Part shown: in pieces, positions 1 to 9,113 of the stretch
Position numbering within the stretch: the stretch's first letter is position 1
Layout of the letters: each line of letters opens with the position of its first letter
Origin: Terriglobia bacterium
GTDB taxonomy: Bacteria; Acidobacteriota; Vicinamibacteria; Vicinamibacterales; CAVVIG01
DNA length: 64,000 nt
NCBI GenBank assembly: GCA_020073005.1
Contig: JAIQFX010000010.1
Coordinates: 1-64,000, forward strand
Direction: 5' to 3'
Notes under the pieces: model-generated
Seen by the model: the letters and a program-made list of their open reading frames with translations, nothing else
Databases searched by the model: none
What the model was told of the DNA's origin: nothing
Program-made: the position numbers and the translations under genes

Positions 1-278
1 TCGAAGTAGCCGTCGATGCTGGTGCTGTGCACGTGCAGGCCGGGCGGCCCGTAGTTGTGGTCGATGTAGTTGACGTCGCCGAAGAACCCCTCATGCTTGC
101 ACCCGCCGACGATGCCGAAGTTGGCCTGGTCGCCGCCTTCTTCGGTGATGACGATCCATCCACCGCCGGTCGTGAAGTCGCACGGCGTCGGCACCACGTG
201 CGCGCTGACCGGCCGGACCGCGAGCGCAAGCGCCGCGATGCCCAGGGCGAGTGCCGCTGCTGAAAACGATCTGCCCAT
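1..278 (-). CDS. Secreted protein of unknown function, C-terminus beyond the window
   Basis: 92 codons are visible and the reading frame runs off the left edge. The product starts with a signal peptide (hydrophobic ALALGIAALALAV, likely cut after VSA) followed by a small beta-rich domain with a GGGWI motif, two cysteines and an ending of the type NYIDHNYGPPGLHVHSTSID. That DH...VHSTSID pattern recurs in many secreted bacterial proteins without known function. The ATG at 278 is preferred over the one at 285 because a strong ribosome site (GAAGGAGG, complement of 288-295) is about 8 bases from 278 and nearly touches 285. It lies 45 bases downstream of the glycosyltransferase gene, so it may be the last gene of the exopolysaccharide operon or have its own promoter. 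Function is not known. Confidence 0.72.
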   Translation of the reverse strand, partial: MGRSFSAAALALGIAALALAVRPVSAHVVPTPCDFTTGGGWIVITEEGGDQANFGIVGGCKHEGFFGDVNYIDHNYGPPGLHVHSTSIDGYF

Positions 279-322
279 AATCCATTCCTCCTTCGGGAAG
301 CTATGACCTCTCATACGGAAGC

Positions 323-1624
323 TCATAGATGAAGCGGATTGGCCTTCTCCTTTCTGGCCGGGTGGGAGAACGCGCGCGCGCGGCGGGGGCGCCGCGCCGC
401 CTCGAGCGCGCGCTCGTAGAAAAGTTCCGTGTCGCGCACCATCCGGTGCAGCGAGAAATGCTCGGCGACGCGTTCGCGCGCGCGCTGTCCGAACGACGCC
501 GCGCGCTCGGGCGACTGCAGGATCGACGCGATCGCGAGACCGAGCGCGTCCGGATCGCGCGGCGGGATGAGCCAGCCTGTGCCGCCGTGCTCGACCACCT
601 CCGGGTTCCCGCCGACGCGCGTGGCGACGACGGGGACGCCGGCCGCCATGGACTCGAGCAGCGTGTTCGACAGGCCCTCGCTGAGCGAGGGCAGGACCGA
701 GACGGCGACCTGCGACAGCAGGCGCGGCACGTCCATCCGGAATCCCGTGAAGACGATGCGCCCGGCGAGGCCGAGGCCGGCCGCGCGCGCCTCGAGCTCG
801 CGCCGGTAGCCGTCGCGGCTGGGGATCGCGGCGTCGCCGATGATCAGGAAGTGCGCGTCGCGCACCTGCAGCGCGACGCGCGCGGCGGCGTCGAGGAAAT
901 CTTCGACGCCCTTCTGGCGATCGAGCCTCGCCAGCATCGCGACGAGCGGCGCGCTCGGCGGCACGCCCAGCTCCTGGCGCAGGGCGAGGTTCGAGCCGCG
1001 GACCGAGAACCGCGACAGGTCGAGGCCGTTGCGGATGACCGTGATGTTCGCGGCGGAGTAGCCGTCGCCGACCAGCCAGCGCTTCACGGCGTCGGCGTTC
1101 ACGAGGATGTGATGCGCGAAGCGGCACGCGATCCGCTGCGCGACGCGCTGCCGCGGCGTCAGGTACGGCCCCGTGTCCCTGATCGACGCGATGACGACCG
1201 GCGTGCCCGCGAGCCTGGCGGCCGGCAGCGCGAAGACGTTCGGATAGAAGTTGTACGTGTGGACGATGTCCACGCGCGCGCGCCGGAGATCCCGCGCGAA
1301 CCGCACTTCCTGGCCGAAGGCGCGGGCGCCGTACAGCTTCCGCACGCGGTACTCGTGGACCCGCAGGCCGCGCGCCTCGACGTCCGCGAGGAACTCGCCC
1401 TCGCGCTTCAGGCACGCGAACTCGAGATCGAAGCGCGCGTGGTCGAGGCCGTCGGTGAGGTTCATCAGGTGCCGCTCGGTGCCGCCGATGGCGAAGAGCG
1501 TCGTGAACGTCAGCAGGCGGACGCGCGCGGATCGATCGGCCTCCGTCTCCGGGGTCCGGGCGAACCGGGCGGCGTCAGATGGCCAGGCGCGGGCGGCGTT
1601 GATGGAAGGCGGCAACAAAGTCAA
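323..1624 (-). CDS. GT4-family glycosyltransferase of the exopolysaccharide operon
   Basis: A GT-B fold glycosyltransferase that would add a sugar from a nucleotide donor to a growing lipid-linked glycan at the cytoplasmic side of the membrane. The N-domain has the GGTERHLMNL loop typical of WcaL/RfaG-like enzymes; the C-domain has IRNGLDLSRF, MLARLDRQKG, the acidic SLSEGLSNTLLESMAAG loop (E-x7-E type) and VVATRVGGNPEVV. Length (about 433 codons) is usual. No ATG or GTG lies before the conserved start; the first possible codon is a TTG at 1624 (others at 1618 and 1615), which overlaps the end of the carrier-protein gene by 50 bases, so the exact start is uncertain. Acceptor and donor sugars cannot be read from sequence. 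Confidence 0.9.
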   Translation of the reverse strand: MTLLPPSINAARAWPSDAARFARTPETEADRSARVRLLTFTTLFAIGGTERHLMNLTDGLDHARFDLEFACLKREGEFLADVEARGLRVHEYRVRKLYGARAFGQEVRFARDLRRARVDIVHTYNFYPNVFALPAARLAGTPVVIASIRDTGPYLTPRQRVAQRIACRFAHHILVNADAVKRWLVGDGYSAANITVIRNGLDLSRFSVRGSNLALRQELGVPPSAPLVAMLARLDRQKGVEDFLDAAARVALQVRDAHFLIIGDAAIPSRDGYRRELEARAAGLGLAGRIVFTGFRMDVPRLLSQVAVSVLPSLSEGLSNTLLESMAAGVPVVATRVGGNPEVVEHGGTGWLIPPRDPDALGLAIASILQSPERAASFGQRARERVAEHFSLHRMVRDTELFYERALEAARRPRRARAFSHPARKEKANPLHL

Positions 1625-1838
1625 CGATGTGCTCGATCGTGCGGAAGTGGTCGATCTCGAGATCCTCGAGCGACACGGTCACGCCCAGCCGCTCCTCCAG
1701 CTGGAGCAGCAGCTGGACGAAGGCCAGCGAGTCGAGAACGCCGGTGTCGAACAGATCGACGCCGGCGTCGGGCGGCTCGATGGCGAGCTGTTCGAAGATC
1801 GCCAGCACGTGCGCGCGGATGGCGGCGTGGTCAGACAT
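1575..1838 (-). CDS. Acyl/peptidyl carrier protein, DltC-like
   Basis: An 87-residue four-helix carrier protein. The phosphopantetheine attachment motif is DTGVLDSLAF with Ser37, and the surrounding LFDTGVLDS...VQLLLQLEE pattern is closest to DltC-type D-alanyl carriers rather than fatty-acid ACPs. It overlaps the upstream GNAT gene by 8 bases (ATGTCTGA) and sits two genes from a DltA-like adenylating enzyme, which is the probable loading partner. The likely role is to hold an activated amino or acyl group for transfer to the polysaccharide. No DltB-type membrane acyltransferase is in the window, so this is not a standard dlt operon. Confidence 0.88.
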   Translation of the reverse strand: MSDHAAIRAHVLAIFEQLAIEPPDAGVDLFDTGVLDSLAFVQLLLQLEERLGVTVSLEDLEIDHFRTIEHIVDFVAAFHQRRPRLAI

Positions 1839-2346
1839 CGTTCAGGAGCCGGTGCTCGGACGCGAGCAGGTCGAACAGAATGCGGTCGTAGTAGCGCCCG
1901 TCGATGCGGTGGCATTCGCGCAGCCGGCCGACCTCGCGGAAGTGCAGCCGCGGCGGAATCGACGCGGAGACGTTGTGCGCGACGACCCAGGTGTTCACCG
2001 AATGCAGGCCGAGCTGCTGGAAGCCGAACGTCAGCAGGCCGGACACGGCGCGCGTCGTGTAGCCCTGCCGCGCGAACGTCCGGTCGCCCAGTACGGCCCA
2101 CACGGTCGCCGACCGGAAGTGCGGATTGACGTGATCGAGCGCGACGACGCCGATCGGGCGGTTGGTCACGTCTTCGGTGAAGACGCGGATCACGTGCGTG
2201 CGGCGCTTCGACATGATCTTCAGCCACGTCGGCGTGATGCTGCCGGAGCCGTCGCCGAAATCCAGCCACTGGTTGTTCGCCTTGTCCGCCAGCCAGCGCG
2301 CCGCCTGTTCGATCACGTCCGCGCGTTCAAGAGGCTTGAGCTGCAC
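1831..2346 (-). CDS. GNAT family N-acetyltransferase (RimJ/RimL-like)
   Basis: A 171-residue single-domain GNAT. Visible features are the beta-4 strand IGVVALDHVNP, the acyl-CoA pyrophosphate loop around FARQGYTTRAVSG, and the late HNVSASIPPRLHFREVGRL segment typical of RimJ/RimL-type enzymes. I start it at a GTG (2346), which has GAGAGGAG about 10 bases upstream; longer versions add an Arg/Ser-rich stretch that is only a shadow of the upstream gene. It overlaps the adenylating enzyme by 20 bases and the carrier gene by 8. In this context it could acylate an amino sugar or an amino group carried by the neighbouring carrier protein; the substrate is inferred. Confidence 0.82.
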   Translation of the reverse strand: MQLKPLERADVIEQAARWLADKANNQWLDFGDGSGSITPTWLKIMSKRRTHVIRVFTEDVTNRPIGVVALDHVNPHFRSATVWAVLGDRTFARQGYTTRAVSGLLTFGFQQLGLHSVNTWVVAHNVSASIPPRLHFREVGRLRECHRIDGRYYDRILFDLLASEHRLLNDV

Positions 2347-3931
2347 GGCGCAGGAACTCCTCTCGCAGCTTGGGCCGGTCGATCTTGTCGTTCGCGTTCT
2401 TCGGCAAGACATCGAAGGGGAGCCAGACGGAGGGGAGCATGTAGCCGGGCAGCACGCTGCTCAGGGCGTTGCGCAGAATCAACGGCGTGACGCGCGTCTC
2501 GGGCATGCGCACGTACGCGCACCCGATGACGGTGCCTTCGAAGCCCGAGCTCGGCACGGCAATGACGGCGCATTCCTGGACGCAGGCGAGTGCGCTGAGC
2601 GCGGTCTCGATCTCCCCCAGCTCGATACGATGCCCGCGACTCTTGATCTGTGTGTCCGCGCGGCCGACGAAATAGATCAGGCCATCCGTGCCCAGGCGCG
2701 CCAGGTCGCCCGTGCGATAGAGGCGCCCCGTGCGGCCCGCCCGGCGATCCGGCACGAAGGCCGCGCGCGTCTTGTTCGGATCGCGCCAGTAGCCCGGGCT
2801 CACGCCGGCGCCGCCGATGTGCAGCTCGCCCACCTCGCCCGGCGCGGTCGGCTGCCCGGCGTCATCGAGGATCACGAGCTCCTCGCCGTCGCACGCGGTG
2901 CCGATCGGCACCGGGCTCAGTGCATCGTCGGGACAGGCCGGGACCGTGTAGTAGCTGCTGGCGATCGTCGCTTCCGTCGGTCCGTACAGATTCGTGAACG
3001 TCACGCGCGGCAGGCGCTGCATCCAGTACACGAGCGACGGCGTCGGAAACACTTCGCCGCACCAGAGCAGACGGCGGAGCGCGGGGAAGTCGTCCTGGCC
3101 GACCGCGTCGAACTTCGCCATGTAGGAGAGCAGCGACGGCACGGAGAACCACTGCGTGAGGCGCTGGTCGCGGATGAACGCGGCGAGACGGTTCGGCAGG
3201 ATCTCGAGCCCGCGCGGCACCATGTGCAGCTCGGCGCCGGCCGCGAGCGTGCCGAAAATGTCGAACGTCGACAGATCGAAATGCAGCGGCGAGTGGCCCG
3301 AGTGCCGGTCGCCCGGCTGGATGTCGAAGTAGCGGACCGCCCAGTCGACGAAGGCGGCGACGTTGCCATGGGTGATGACGACGCCCTTCGGCACGCCGGT
3401 CGATCCGGAGGTGAAGAGGATGTGCGCGGGATCGTCGCTGGAGGCCGCCGACGCCGGCGTCACGGCCGGCTGCGCGAGCACGTCTTCCGCGGTGAAGTCG
3501 ACAAGGAAGCTCGCGTCGCCCGGCGCGGCCCCGTGCAGCCAGCCCAGGCTCATCGCCGGCGTGAGCATGCCGAGCACCGACAGCTCGTTCAGCCGTTCCC
3601 TCGCCGCGCCGCCGGCGAGCAGACACCGCGGCTCGCACGAGTCGATGATGTGCTTGAGGCGCACGGCCGGGTTGCGCTTGTCGAGCGGCACGAACACGCA
3701 GTTGGCCTTGTAGATGCCGAGCAGCGCGACGATTGCGGCGGGGCACTTCGGCCCGAGCCAGGCGATCCGATCGCCGCGGCGGCAGCCGCCTTCGCTGAGC
3801 AGCCGCGCCAACTGCGTCGACTGCGCCTCGAGCTGAGCGTAGGTCAGGCGCGCGTCGTCGAGGACGACGGCCGTCGCGTCCGGGCGCCGGTCGGCCTGGC
3901 GGGTCACGTAATCCTGGAGTCGCGCGATCAT
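2327..3931 (-). CDS. Amino acid adenylation (A-domain) enzyme, DltA-like
   Basis: A stand-alone 534-residue adenylate-forming enzyme that would activate a carboxylic acid with ATP and load it on the carrier protein encoded two genes downstream. Core motifs in order: A3 LFTSGSTGVPKGVV, A4 FDLSTFDIFG, A5 NLYGPTEATI, A7 YRTGDLARL, A8 GRADTQIKSRGHRIELGEIE, A10 NDKIDR with its lysine. The Asp in FDLS corresponds to the residue that binds the alpha-amino group in amino-acid-activating domains, so an amino acid is the likely substrate. ATG 3931 has GGGAG about 10 bases upstream; GTG 3940 would give a 4-base overlap with the LLM gene and is the alternative. No condensation or thioesterase domain is attached. 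Confidence 0.9.
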   Translation of the reverse strand: MIARLQDYVTRQADRRPDATAVVLDDARLTYAQLEAQSTQLARLLSEGGCRRGDRIAWLGPKCPAAIVALLGIYKANCVFVPLDKRNPAVRLKHIIDSCEPRCLLAGGAARERLNELSVLGMLTPAMSLGWLHGAAPGDASFLVDFTAEDVLAQPAVTPASAASSDDPAHILFTSGSTGVPKGVVITHGNVAAFVDWAVRYFDIQPGDRHSGHSPLHFDLSTFDIFGTLAAGAELHMVPRGLEILPNRLAAFIRDQRLTQWFSVPSLLSYMAKFDAVGQDDFPALRRLLWCGEVFPTPSLVYWMQRLPRVTFTNLYGPTEATIASSYYTVPACPDDALSPVPIGTACDGEELVILDDAGQPTAPGEVGELHIGGAGVSPGYWRDPNKTRAAFVPDRRAGRTGRLYRTGDLARLGTDGLIYFVGRADTQIKSRGHRIELGEIETALSALACVQECAVIAVPSSGFEGTVIGCAYVRMPETRVTPLILRNALSSVLPGYMLPSVWLPFDVLPKNANDKIDRPKLREEFLRRAAQAS

Positions 3932-3936
3932 GGACG

Positions 3937-4968
3937 TCACGCTCCCTGCGCGGCCACGCGGCTGAAGACGCCCGCGACCGTGCCGAGTTCGGTCGGGTCG
4001 GGCGGCGTGTCGAGAATGTAGGTGCGGAATCCGCTCTGGACGTAGCGCGAGACGGCGGCGACGACGTCGTCGTAGCTGCCGACCAGGTAGGGGCACATGG
4101 TCTTGTAGGAGTTGAAGGGCCCGAGCCAGTACGGCCCCTTCCCCGTGGCCTGCGTTTCGCCGAGCGTCTTGTGCCACGCCGAGTCGCTGACCTTGAGCGC
4201 GAGCTGCCGCGTCAGCTGGCCGCGCCGATCGTCGGGGAAGCGCTCGTGCGCGATCTTCCACGCTTCCTCCTCGTCGTCGCGTGCGATGATGCCGAGGCGG
4301 ACGCCGAACGCGATCGACGCGTCGCTGCCGGAGCCTTCCTGGTCCGGCGGCTTCGGGTACTTGATGGCGGTCGCGCCGATCGCGCGCGCCGCCTGCATGC
4401 CGGCATCGGACGAGCCGGAGACGAAGATGCCGGGCAGCAGATCGGTCCGCAGCGGCGGCGCCAGCTTGAGCTTGTCGATCGTGTAGAACTCGCCCAGGTA
4501 CGTCACCGGCGCGGGGCTGCTCAGCAGGCGCTTGACGATCAGCGCGTACTCGACGACGCGCGCGTAGCGCTGGTCGTGCGGCGTGGAGTCGTTGAGCGCC
4601 GCGAGATCGTTCTTGAAGCCGCCGGCGACCATGTTCAGGTACACCCGCCGGCCGTAGAGGTAGCCGATGGTCGAGACGATCTTCGCGGCCGCGTACGGAT
4701 GCATGTAGATCGGCTGCACCGCGACGAGCGGGCAGAGCGCCCGCGTGTGGCGGATGATCGTGTGCGCGACGAGCCACGGATCGACCAGCGAGTTGTCCGC
4801 GTAGACGAGGATTCCGGTGCAGCCCCACGCCTCGCTCCAGCGCGCCACGTCGATCACGCGGCGCAGGTAGACGTCCTGCGGCACGTCGCTCGACGCGGGA
4901 CAGCTCGAGAAGAGTTCGATCCCCGGCAGGCCCGGCCGCCGGGCGATGCCGCCGGCCCGCGGCGTCAT
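3937..4968 (-). CDS. LLM-class flavin-dependent monooxygenase
   Basis: A 343-residue luciferase-like TIM-barrel protein related to SsuD-type alkanesulfonate monooxygenases, expected to use reduced FMN and O2 on an unknown substrate. Supporting segments are GIELFSSCPASSDV at the start, WGCTGILVYADNS, GYLYGRRVYLNMVAGG, PGIFVSGSSDAGMQAA and YLVGSYDDVVAAV. LLM enzymes occur in carrier-protein and NRPS clusters as hydroxylases of tethered substrates. Its position directly before the adenylating enzyme suggests it oxidises the activated group or a sugar precursor (inference). The start at 4968 makes an ATGA overlap with the O-antigen ligase gene. Confidence 0.87.
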   Translation of the reverse strand: MTPRAGGIARRPGLPGIELFSSCPASSDVPQDVYLRRVIDVARWSEAWGCTGILVYADNSLVDPWLVAHTIIRHTRALCPLVAVQPIYMHPYAAAKIVSTIGYLYGRRVYLNMVAGGFKNDLAALNDSTPHDQRYARVVEYALIVKRLLSSPAPVTYLGEFYTIDKLKLAPPLRTDLLPGIFVSGSSDAGMQAARAIGATAIKYPKPPDQEGSGSDASIAFGVRLGIIARDDEEEAWKIAHERFPDDRRGQLTRQLALKVSDSAWHKTLGETQATGKGPYWLGPFNSYKTMCPYLVGSYDDVVAAVSRYVQSGFRTYILDTPPDPTELGTVAGVFSRVAAQGA

Positions 4969-6305
4969 GCGGACACCTCCGCGCGGCACGTCGCCTGCGC
5001 GGCCACCGCCAGGCCGGCCATGTAGTAGAAGTACACGTGATAAGCGATCGGATGAAAGAAGGCGGCGATGGCGAAAGCCACGAGACTGATCCACACTCCC
5101 TCCGCGATGGCGAACAAGAACCGCGCGCCCGGCGCGCCGGCGCTGCGCCGCTGGACGTTCGTGACGACGGCGAGACACCGCCGGAGCAGCACGAGGAAGA
5201 GCGCGAGGCCGGGCAGGCCGAGGTCGACCGCGTACTCCAGATACAGGTCGTGCACCTGTCGCCACTTGGCGCCGCGCAGCGCGTTCATCGCAAGCACGTC
5301 GTTGCCGAGGCCCGCGCCGATCACCGGGTGATCGAGGACGTAGCCCGCGGCGATCACCTGATCGTTCCACCGCGACTGCGCGGAACCGGTGGGGTCGGCA
5401 TCCTTGTCGGCAATCGTGCTCAGGCGTTCCATGTAGCCGCCGGGCAGCGCGGGCAGCGCCACGAGCGCGACGACCAGTCCGGCCCAGATCCATCGCGACC
5501 CGGCGCGCCGGCCGATGCGCCAGAGCAGCAGGGCGCCGCTCGCCGCCAGCGTGATGAAGCCGGAGCGTGAAAACGTCGCGACGACGCCCGCGGCTTCGCA
5601 GCACGCGATCGCGGCCAGCGCGGAGCGGCGGCCGCCGGATGGCTCGGTCGTCATCAGCGCGACGGTCAGCGGCAGAATGAGATTCAGCACGAGCGCGAGG
5701 TCGTTCGGGTTCTTCACCAGGCCCGCGTCGTAGCCGATGATCCGCTCCTCGATCGCGTGGTTCGGCGGGTAGAAGTCGCCGTTCGCGAAGTGCGCGACGC
5801 CGGTGAGCGCCAGCGGGATCGCGATGAGGCTCAGCACCCACGCGATCTGGCGGAGCCGCGCGCTGCTGCGGAGGATGCTTCCGAGCAGCCAGAACACGAT
5901 CACCGACTTGAGATAGAGGTCGGTCAGCAGGTTGACGCTGCCGCCCGGCCACAGCGAGAACGGGATCGTGACGACGGCCCACGCGACCAGCGCGAGGCAC
6001 CAGCGCGTCTCCGGGCCGATCGTGAGAACCGCCTCGCCGCGCTTCAGCTTGTCGAACACGTACGCCGAGGCCGCACCCAGCGCCGAGAGCAGCGCGATCC
6101 GCAGCGGCGCCAGCGCCGGGACGAAATCCTGCGGCGCGAGCAGCATCACGACCGTCAGCGCGACGAGCCACCAGAACGGCGCTCCGTGCGCCGCGGGCGT
6201 GCCCGATCCGTGGCGTCCGGCTTCAGCCGGACCGGCCAGCGCGACGGCCGGCGGGTCGGGCCGCCACCAGTCGACGGGCGACGCGGTGCGAGTGGTCGTG
6301 GTCAT
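4965..6305 (-). CDS. O-antigen ligase / Wzy-like polymerase membrane protein
   Basis: A 446-residue polytopic membrane protein with roughly ten to twelve hydrophobic segments, such as PFWWLVALTVVMLLAP, LALVLNLILPLTVALM and LALFLVLLRRCLAV. A large periplasmic loop before the end contains the WaaL/Wzy_C signature region: RWNDQVIAAGYVLDHP and GAGLGNDVL, then HDLYLEYAVDLGLPGL. These proteins polymerise or ligate lipid-linked glycan repeats in the periplasm. The first 40 residues are Pro/Ala-rich and cytoplasmic. ATGA overlaps at both ends (6302-6305 and 4965-4968) tie it to the methyltransferase and LLM genes. Polymerase versus ligase cannot be decided from sequence. Confidence 0.88.
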   Translation of the reverse strand: MTTTTRTASPVDWWRPDPPAVALAGPAEAGRHGSGTPAAHGAPFWWLVALTVVMLLAPQDFVPALAPLRIALLSALGAASAYVFDKLKRGEAVLTIGPETRWCLALVAWAVVTIPFSLWPGGSVNLLTDLYLKSVIVFWLLGSILRSSARLRQIAWVLSLIAIPLALTGVAHFANGDFYPPNHAIEERIIGYDAGLVKNPNDLALVLNLILPLTVALMTTEPSGGRRSALAAIACCEAAGVVATFSRSGFITLAASGALLLWRIGRRAGSRWIWAGLVVALVALPALPGGYMERLSTIADKDADPTGSAQSRWNDQVIAAGYVLDHPVIGAGLGNDVLAMNALRGAKWRQVHDLYLEYAVDLGLPGLALFLVLLRRCLAVVTNVQRRSAGAPGARFLFAIAEGVWISLVAFAIAAFFHPIAYHVYFYYMAGLAVAAQATCRAEVSA

Positions 6306-7274
6306 GCGCGCGCGGCGACCAGGCCCGGTTCGCGCCGCGTGCCGGCGGGGGCGGCGTTCTTGACGCCGCGCATGCGGATCGGTCCGTCGAAGATGTCGAT
6401 CTCGCCGAAGCCGTTCGCCCGGAACCAGCGGCCGACTTCGGGGTAGACCAGCTTCCACTGGTACGCCGGCGAGTACCAGTCGAACGTATCCAGCCACCGC
6501 CAGCGCCAGTCGGGATGCATCGAGATGGGGCAGAGGAGCTGCAGCAGCTTCCCGACGAGGGGCAGGCGGCACGGGTAGTAATAAAGGATGGCGAACGCGC
6601 TGAGGCCCAGCGTCACGCGGTGCGGCAGCCGCGTGGTCAGCTTCCGGATGAGGTCCGACGAGTGCCGGCCGATTGAGTACCGGTCGTACAGGTACACGGC
6701 CAGGCCGCCGCCGGGCTTCACCGTCGCGGCGACCTTCGCGAAGGCGCCCTCGGTATCCGGCGTGTGGTGCAGCACGCCGATCGAATACGCCAGGTCGAAC
6801 GTGTGCTCGCGGAACGGCAGCGCGAAGATGTCGGCCTGCACGAAGCCGGCCGAGGTTGGCGTACGCGGCGTCGACGGCGACGCTCAGATCGACGCCGACG
6901 ACCTCGCCGCCGTACCGGGCGACGACTTCGGCGAAGCGGCCGGATCCGACGCCCGCGTCGAGCACGAGACGCCCGCCGTAGTCCTCGGCCGTCCAGCCCG
7001 TGCTCGCGCGCAGCGTCGCCTCGGATTCGCCGCGGCCGCTGAACGAGTCGAGCTGCAGCGTGCTGAACCACGTCCACTCGCGGCCGAAGCTCTCGGCGTA
7101 GCCGCCGGACCGCACGAAGCGCGGCACGCCGCGGACGATCGGGTACTCCTTCGGGCAGCGCGTGCAGCGCAGCCGCCCCTCGACGACTTCGCGGTGCTCG
7201 ACGACCTGCGCGTCGAGCGTCAATTCGTGCCGGCACGCCGGGCACACGAGGAAGCGCATCGCCGTCCGTTTCAT
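6302..7274 (-). pseudogene. SAM-dependent methyltransferase with Trm112-like zinc ribbon, frameshifted
   Basis: The gene starts at ATG 7274 (ATGA overlap with the sugar transferase) and reads CPACRHELTL...CTRCPKEYPIVRG, a Trm112-like zinc ribbon, then FGREWTWF and the class I SAM motif LVLDAGVGSGRFAEVV with GVDLS. After AAYANLG (about 6855) the frame is lost. The rest of the enzyme (QADIFALPFREHTFDLAYSIGVLHH...) continues in another frame to 6302. The total span is 973 bases, one more than a multiple of three. Relatives have several residues between the two blocks, so a short deletion near 6842-6855 is the simplest cause. Whether it is a true mutation or an assembly error cannot be told here. 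The family methylates sugars or glycan ends in polysaccharide operons. Confidence 0.8.
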
Positions 7275-8323
7275 GCCGCGGTTCTCCCTGTGACGTTCGC
7301 CGCCCGGGCCGCCCCGGCGACCACCGGTCCCGAGTCCTGCCCGCGCAAGACCACGCGCGCGGTCTCGATCAGAATCCGCAGATCGAGCCCGAACGAGAGG
7401 TGCGTGATGTAGTACAGGTCGTAGCGGAGCTTCTCGATCTCTTCGTCGAAGTCGTTGGCGTAGCCGTACCGGATCTGCGCCCACCCGGTGATGCCCGGGC
7501 GCACGAGCGTGCGCAGCGTGTAGTACGGAATGTCCACGCCCGTGGCGTCGTTGAGATTGCGCGACAGCAGCCGCAGCGTCTCGAAGTTCGTCACCGGATG
7601 CGGCCGCGGGCCGACGAGGTTCATGTCGCCGCGCAGGACGTTGACGAGCTGCGGCAGTTCGTCCAGCCTGAACTTGCGCAGCCACTTGCCGACGCGCGTG
7701 ATCCGATCGCCGTTGTCGCGCACCCACTCCGATCCGTGGCCGCCGTCGCGCATCGTCCGGAACTTCAGCAGCGTGAACGGCCGGCCGGCGCGGCCGATGC
7801 GCGGCTGCGCGAAGAGGATCGGCCCGCGCGAGTCGAGCGCGATCGCCAGCGCGATGAGCAGCAGCAGCGGCGAGAGGGCGACGAGGCCGGCGAGCGACAG
7901 GGCGATCCCCATGGCGCGCGTCCACGCGAGGTAGGACCGCGATACCTGCAGCCGCCCGGAGAACACGAGGCTGCTGGGCGTCAGCGTGTCGACCGCCACG
8001 GCGCCCGTCAACCGCTCGTACATCTCGACGCCGTCCTCGACCGCGATCCCGCGCGTCACGCGGTACTCGAGCAGTTCGCGGACCGGCAGCGAGCCCCGCC
8101 GCTCGGCCATCGCGATGGCGATGACGCCGGGCTGGAGGCTGTCGACGAGCCGGTCGAGATCCGCCAGCGTGCCCAGCACGGGATATCGCTGGTCCATCGC
8201 CGTCGCGGCGGTGCGTTCGCTGACCACGCCGATCACGCGGTACCGATCCGGCGCGCCGGCCTCCACGGCGGCGATCAGACGATCGGTGAGGGCGGTCGTG
8301 CCGACGATGAGCAGCCGGAGCAT
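7271..8323 (-). CDS. Exopolysaccharide initiating sugar transferase (polyprenyl glycosylphosphotransferase)
   Basis: A 350-residue enzyme that would transfer a sugar-1-phosphate to undecaprenyl phosphate and so start each glycan repeat. It has an N-terminal Rossmann-like domain (LLIVGTTALTDRLIAAV), a middle block with EDGVEMYERLTGAV and TPSSLVFSG that resembles the EpsB_2-type sugar transferases, one transmembrane hairpin (IALSLAGLVALSPLLLLIALAI), and the catalytic domain with GRAGRPFTLLKFRTM, KWLRKFRLDELPQL and MNLVGPRPHP. It lacks the four leading membrane helices of WbaP/WcaJ. It lies 20 bases after the tyrosine kinase gene and overlaps the methyltransferase by four bases. Confidence 0.93.
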   Translation of the reverse strand: MLRLLIVGTTALTDRLIAAVEAGAPDRYRVIGVVSERTAATAMDQRYPVLGTLADLDRLVDSLQPGVIAIAMAERRGSLPVRELLEYRVTRGIAVEDGVEMYERLTGAVAVDTLTPSSLVFSGRLQVSRSYLAWTRAMGIALSLAGLVALSPLLLLIALAIALDSRGPILFAQPRIGRAGRPFTLLKFRTMRDGGHGSEWVRDNGDRITRVGKWLRKFRLDELPQLVNVLRGDMNLVGPRPHPVTNFETLRLLSRNLNDATGVDIPYYTLRTLVRPGITGWAQIRYGYANDFDEEIEKLRYDLYYITHLSFGLDLRILIETARVVLRGQDSGPVVAGAARAANVTGRTAA

Positions 8324-8343
8324 TGAGCCACCGAAACAGGCGT

Positions 8344-9113
8344 TTATCGGGATGCGCGGCGGCGCGCGGTGGGCCCGTAGCCGTAGTACGCGTTGTAGTA
8401 GCCGCGGAAGGGACGATCGGCGCGGTTGAAGACCAGGCCGAGGGACTTCTCCGGTCCCAGAATCGAGAGCGCTTCAGCGAGCAGCCGGCGCGGCGTCCGA
8501 TGCGCGGCGACGACGATGAGGAACCCGTCGACGCCGGCTTCGATCAACCGGCAGTCGGGCACCGGGACGACGGGCGGCGTGTCGATCACGACGTAGTCGT
8601 AGGCGGCGCGGGCGTCGGCGACCATCGCGCCGAAGCGCGCCGACTGGAACAGCTCGTACGGATTCGCGCCGTTCAGCTGTCCCGCGGTCAGGACCGAGAG
8701 ATTGAACGCCGGACGGCGGCGGACGGCGTCGGCCATCGCCACCGCCGGATCGGACAGCAGTTCGGCCAGGCCCGGCCGCTCCCACTCGCCGCCGCCGAGC
8801 TGCGCGGCCACGGACGGCACGCGCAGGTCCGCGTCCACGAGGAGCACGCGCGCGAGCGGATTGCGGGCGAGCGCCGCCGCCAGATTGATCGCCGTCGTCG
8901 TCTTGCCGTCGTCGGTCGTCGCGCTGGTGACGCCGAGGACGCTGAGGCCGCTCGCCGCGTGGGCGCGCTCGATCGCCTGGCGGAGCACGAGATACTGCTC
9001 GAACTCCGCGGTGTCCGGCGCGGTCAGCCCGATCAGATGCGCGTCGATCCCGGCGCCCGCGTCCGGTTCGGGCCGCACGCCGACGTCCGCCGCGGTCAGC
9101 GCCGAAGGCCGCG

